Source of the DNA: an uncultured Lachnospiraceae bacterium
GTDB lineage: Bacteria; Bacillota_A; Clostridia; Lachnospirales; Lachnospiraceae
Direction: 5' to 3'
Length of the DNA stretch: 6,523 bases
Assembly: GCA_902801585.1 (NCBI GenBank)
Contig: CADCIU010000088.1
Location: 1-6,523 of the forward strand
The notes beneath the pieces are model-generated. The model saw only the letters and a list, made by a program, of their open reading frames with translations, was not told the origin of the DNA and did no database searches. Positions 4,887 through 6,523 of the stretch are shown here, piece by piece; position 1 is the stretch's first letter, and each line of letters opens with the position of its first letter. A program made the position numbers and the translations under genes.

Positions 4887-5708
4887 ATGTACAGACAAGT
4901 TATTCAGGAAATACAAGACCTGCGGCGCCTTGACTGGAGTAAAGTCCGGCATTCTTCCGGAACGGCCGGCTCCTTTCTGAAGTCCCGTGAGATGATCCGC
5001 GGCGTGAAATGGTACTACAAACTCTCTGATTACGATGCATACAGAGGGATCGTCGGACATGAATGTATTAACGAGTTGATCGCGGACCGCCTTCTTACGA
5101 TCCTTCAGATTCCTCATTTGCCGTATCAGCTGATTCACGCCAGAATTCAGATTGAGGATAAGGAGATGGTCACATGGCTTTGCCGGTCCAAAGATTATAA
5201 GCGTCCGGATGAGAGCAAGATAGCACTGGATACCTTCTATCAGATGGAACGGCTGGTTTCGGAGAGCCCTTTGGATTTCTGCATACGGCAAGGATGGGCA
5301 GATTATGTGTATCAAATGCTGGTCATTGACTTCCTGATCCTTAATCGTGACCGGCATGGTGCTAATATGGAAGTTCTGCGCAGCCGCACAGGGAAGTCTT
5401 ATCGTCTGGCGCCGCTGTTTGACCAGGGGCTTTCTCTGTTTTGCTCCACTCATAATGAGGAAGACCTGGAGAATGCCGATCCAATGGCAGACCGCAGAGT
5501 GCAGTGCTTTGTAGGATCCGGATCAGCTGTCCGAAATCTCGGGCTGATTCCGAGAGACCATATGCAGGTGCCGGGCAAGCTTCGGGAAGCTGACAGGGAG
5601 TACCTGTTCAGAGACCTTTCGGAGGCGCTGCCGCCGGCGTATCAGGATGCGATCTGGGAGATGATATGGAGGAGGTGGGAATACTATGAGAGCTTATGCG
5701 ATTCGTGA
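4887..5708 (+). CDS. Compact HipA-fold Ser/Thr kinase homologue
   Basis: I place the start at ATG 4887 (273 residues), eight bases after GGAGGTGA. A GTG at 4875 lies inside that ribosome site and is unlikely. The protein carries the kinase signature of HipA/CtkA-like proteins: a glycine-containing loop GTAGSFLK (25-32), a lysine strand WYYKLS (42-47, K45 likely ATP-binding), a helix with GHECINELIADRL (57-69), the catalytic loop LNRDRHGANMEVL (152-164; D155 as base, N160 for Mg2+) and a DFG-like LAPLFDQG (174-181). HipA kinases phosphorylate targets such as glutamyl-tRNA synthetase and can arrest growth. Full-length HipA is about 440 residues with an N-terminal subdomain (HipA N1/Couple-hipA), which is absent here. 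All catalytic positions look intact, so activity is plausible, but the target is unknown. It overlaps the next gene by 23 nt. There is no upstream hipB-like antitoxin, so its control must come from elsewhere, possibly the downstream partner. Confidence 0.8.
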   Translation: MYRQVIQEIQDLRRLDWSKVRHSSGTAGSFLKSREMIRGVKWYYKLSDYDAYRGIVGHECINELIADRLLTILQIPHLPYQLIHARIQIEDKEMVTWLCRSKDYKRPDESKIALDTFYQMERLVSESPLDFCIRQGWADYVYQMLVIDFLILNRDRHGANMEVLRSRTGKSYRLAPLFDQGLSLFCSTHNEEDLENADPMADRRVQCFVGSGSAVRNLGLIPRDHMQVPGKLREADREYLFRDLSEALPPAYQDAIWEMIWRRWEYYESLCDS

Positions 5709-6523
5709 CGCATCCATTGATAAGAGCCGCGATCTCGCGTGGCTTCTTTACTATGAGAGGGAGGATACTTTCCACATTGAGATCAGTGAGAACGTCGATG
5801 AGTGGGATGCACCGCTGATCCTGTCTTCGTTTGTGAAGCGCGGCGTGCGGGCTTTGGACCCATATTGGAGCAGAGTATGGGTAGAGCAGAGGATCGTTCC
5901 CAGGGACCGACAGAATCTGGGAATGATCCTGAAGGAGAACGGCCTCAAGGAATACGATGTGCATCGTCTTCTGATATTAGCGGACGGAAGATGCGCGCAG
6001 GACGAATGCTTCATAACGCCGCTCAGAACGGGAGCCTTTCCGCAGGAATTAAGCCGGCGCCTTGCGGGGACTCTTTCCTGTATAGTGCCGGGTCCCGACC
6101 GGACACTTCTTTTTTTCCGGGACGGACTGGTGGAGAGTATTTCCGATACTGCGCTGCAGGAGCTGTCTTTATGGGAAAACGGGGAGTTCTTCGCTGTAGA
6201 TTCTGACCGCAACCGCCTTGAGAAGCGCCTTCGTCTTTACCGGGAGCGCCTTGTCGGGCTGACAATGCAGGCAGGAGGGCATGGAATTACAATAGCGGAT
6301 GACGGCCATATCCCTTCCAATGTACTGCGCAGCTGTGCGACGCCGCTTCCGGTCACGGCCGCTGACTTTAAGGCGTATTTGCAGCAGGAACTGATCGACA
6401 CAGCCGGGGCAGCAGAGCTAATGGGCTGCACCAGGCAAAATATACAGGACCTGGTCAGGCGCGGAAGGATGAGGCCTGTGATAACGCTCAGGAACAATTT
6501 CCTGTTTCTGAGGAGCGAATTAT
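5686..6523 (+). CDS. Unrecognised protein with C-terminal HTH, putative partner of the HipA-like kinase (runs off the right edge)
   Basis: The frame is open from ATG 5686 to the window end (279 complete codons, no stop). The start is set by a strong GGAGGAGGTGGG region (5669-5680) inside the end of the kinase gene; the 23-nt overlap implies cotranscription and coupling. I do not recognise residues 1-235. They are soluble, with no signal peptide or membrane segment, and contain a WDAPLILSSFVKRG stretch (40-53) and ENGLKEYDVHRLLILADGRC (84-103). A charged likely helix, ENGEFFAVDSDRNRLEKRLR, spans 164-183. Residues ~237-279 (IDTAGAAELMGCTRQNIQDL, then VRRGRMRPV and NNFLFLRSEL) look like a MerR/excisionase-type HTH followed by a wing, suggesting DNA binding. 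Position directly after a kinase and behind a palindromic operator suggests an antitoxin or repressor role; this is inference. The stop lies beyond the window. Confidence 0.7.
   Translation, partial: MRAYAIRDASIDKSRDLAWLLYYEREDTFHIEISENVDEWDAPLILSSFVKRGVRALDPYWSRVWVEQRIVPRDRQNLGMILKENGLKEYDVHRLLILADGRCAQDECFITPLRTGAFPQELSRRLAGTLSCIVPGPDRTLLFFRDGLVESISDTALQELSLWENGEFFAVDSDRNRLEKRLRLYRERLVGLTMQAGGHGITIADDGHIPSNVLRSCATPLPVTAADFKAYLQQELIDTAGAAELMGCTRQNIQDLVRRGRMRPVITLRNNFLFLRSEL

Noticed and set aside
5751..6265. Long open frames on the minus strand and in a second plus frame across the kinase-partner gene
   Set aside because: They are low-complexity, Ser/Arg/Pro-rich translations typical of shadow frames, without ribosome sites. 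The frame from 5686 is continuous, has a strong start and carries a recognisable HTH.

Overview
The window looks like an accessory region from a low-to-mid GC Gram-positive anaerobe, most likely a Clostridia/Lachnospiraceae-type gut bacterium. This is inferred from strong AGGAGG-type ribosome binding sites, the protein families present (a DUF3990-like cassette, an XRE-AbrB fusion regulator, acyltransferase-3 enzymes) and general codon use. No rRNA, tRNA, CRISPR array or transposase was seen.

Left end (1-868, minus strand). The first codons of a Phd/YefM-type antitoxin run off the left edge, behind a promoter with a perfect 6+6 bp palindrome on its -10. Upstream of it lie two overlapping, decayed genes of a DUF3990-type cassette. 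One has lost its N-terminal part. The other keeps its first ~52 residues and then, out of frame, what looks like the end of an HTH domain. The stretch 869-1025 holds a GC-rich 8+8 bp hairpin and a 9+9 bp inverted repeat just upstream of the next gene.

Middle (1026-3130). A membrane acyltransferase-3 protein (1026-2132) overlaps by 14 nt a 141-residue regulator (2119-2544) that joins an XRE HTH to an AbrB/SpoVT domain. The two look like one operon, and the inverted repeat at 980-1012 is its candidate operator. A convergent flavin-reductase-family protein (2657-3130, minus) has its own promoter.

Gene graveyard (3238-3486). A minus-strand intrinsic terminator sits at the end of an unidentified minus-strand reading frame. 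Head-to-head with it is the C-terminal ~60 residues of a HAD/5'-nucleotidase-like protein on the plus strand. The simplest reading is that the 5' halves of two divergent genes were deleted together.

Right part (3608-6523, plus strand). A second, unrelated-looking acyltransferase-3 protein (GTG start, 3608-4756) is followed by a well-formed promoter whose -35 lies inside the palindrome CTTGTCGTGCGACAAG. This drives a two-gene operon: a compact 273-residue HipA-fold kinase homologue (4887-5708) and, overlapping it by 23 nt, an unrecognised protein of at least 279 residues ending in a putative MerR/excisionase-like HTH (5686 to beyond the right edge). The order kinase first, putative DNA-binding partner second, is the reverse of classical hipBA. 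This is the most interesting candidate system in the window.
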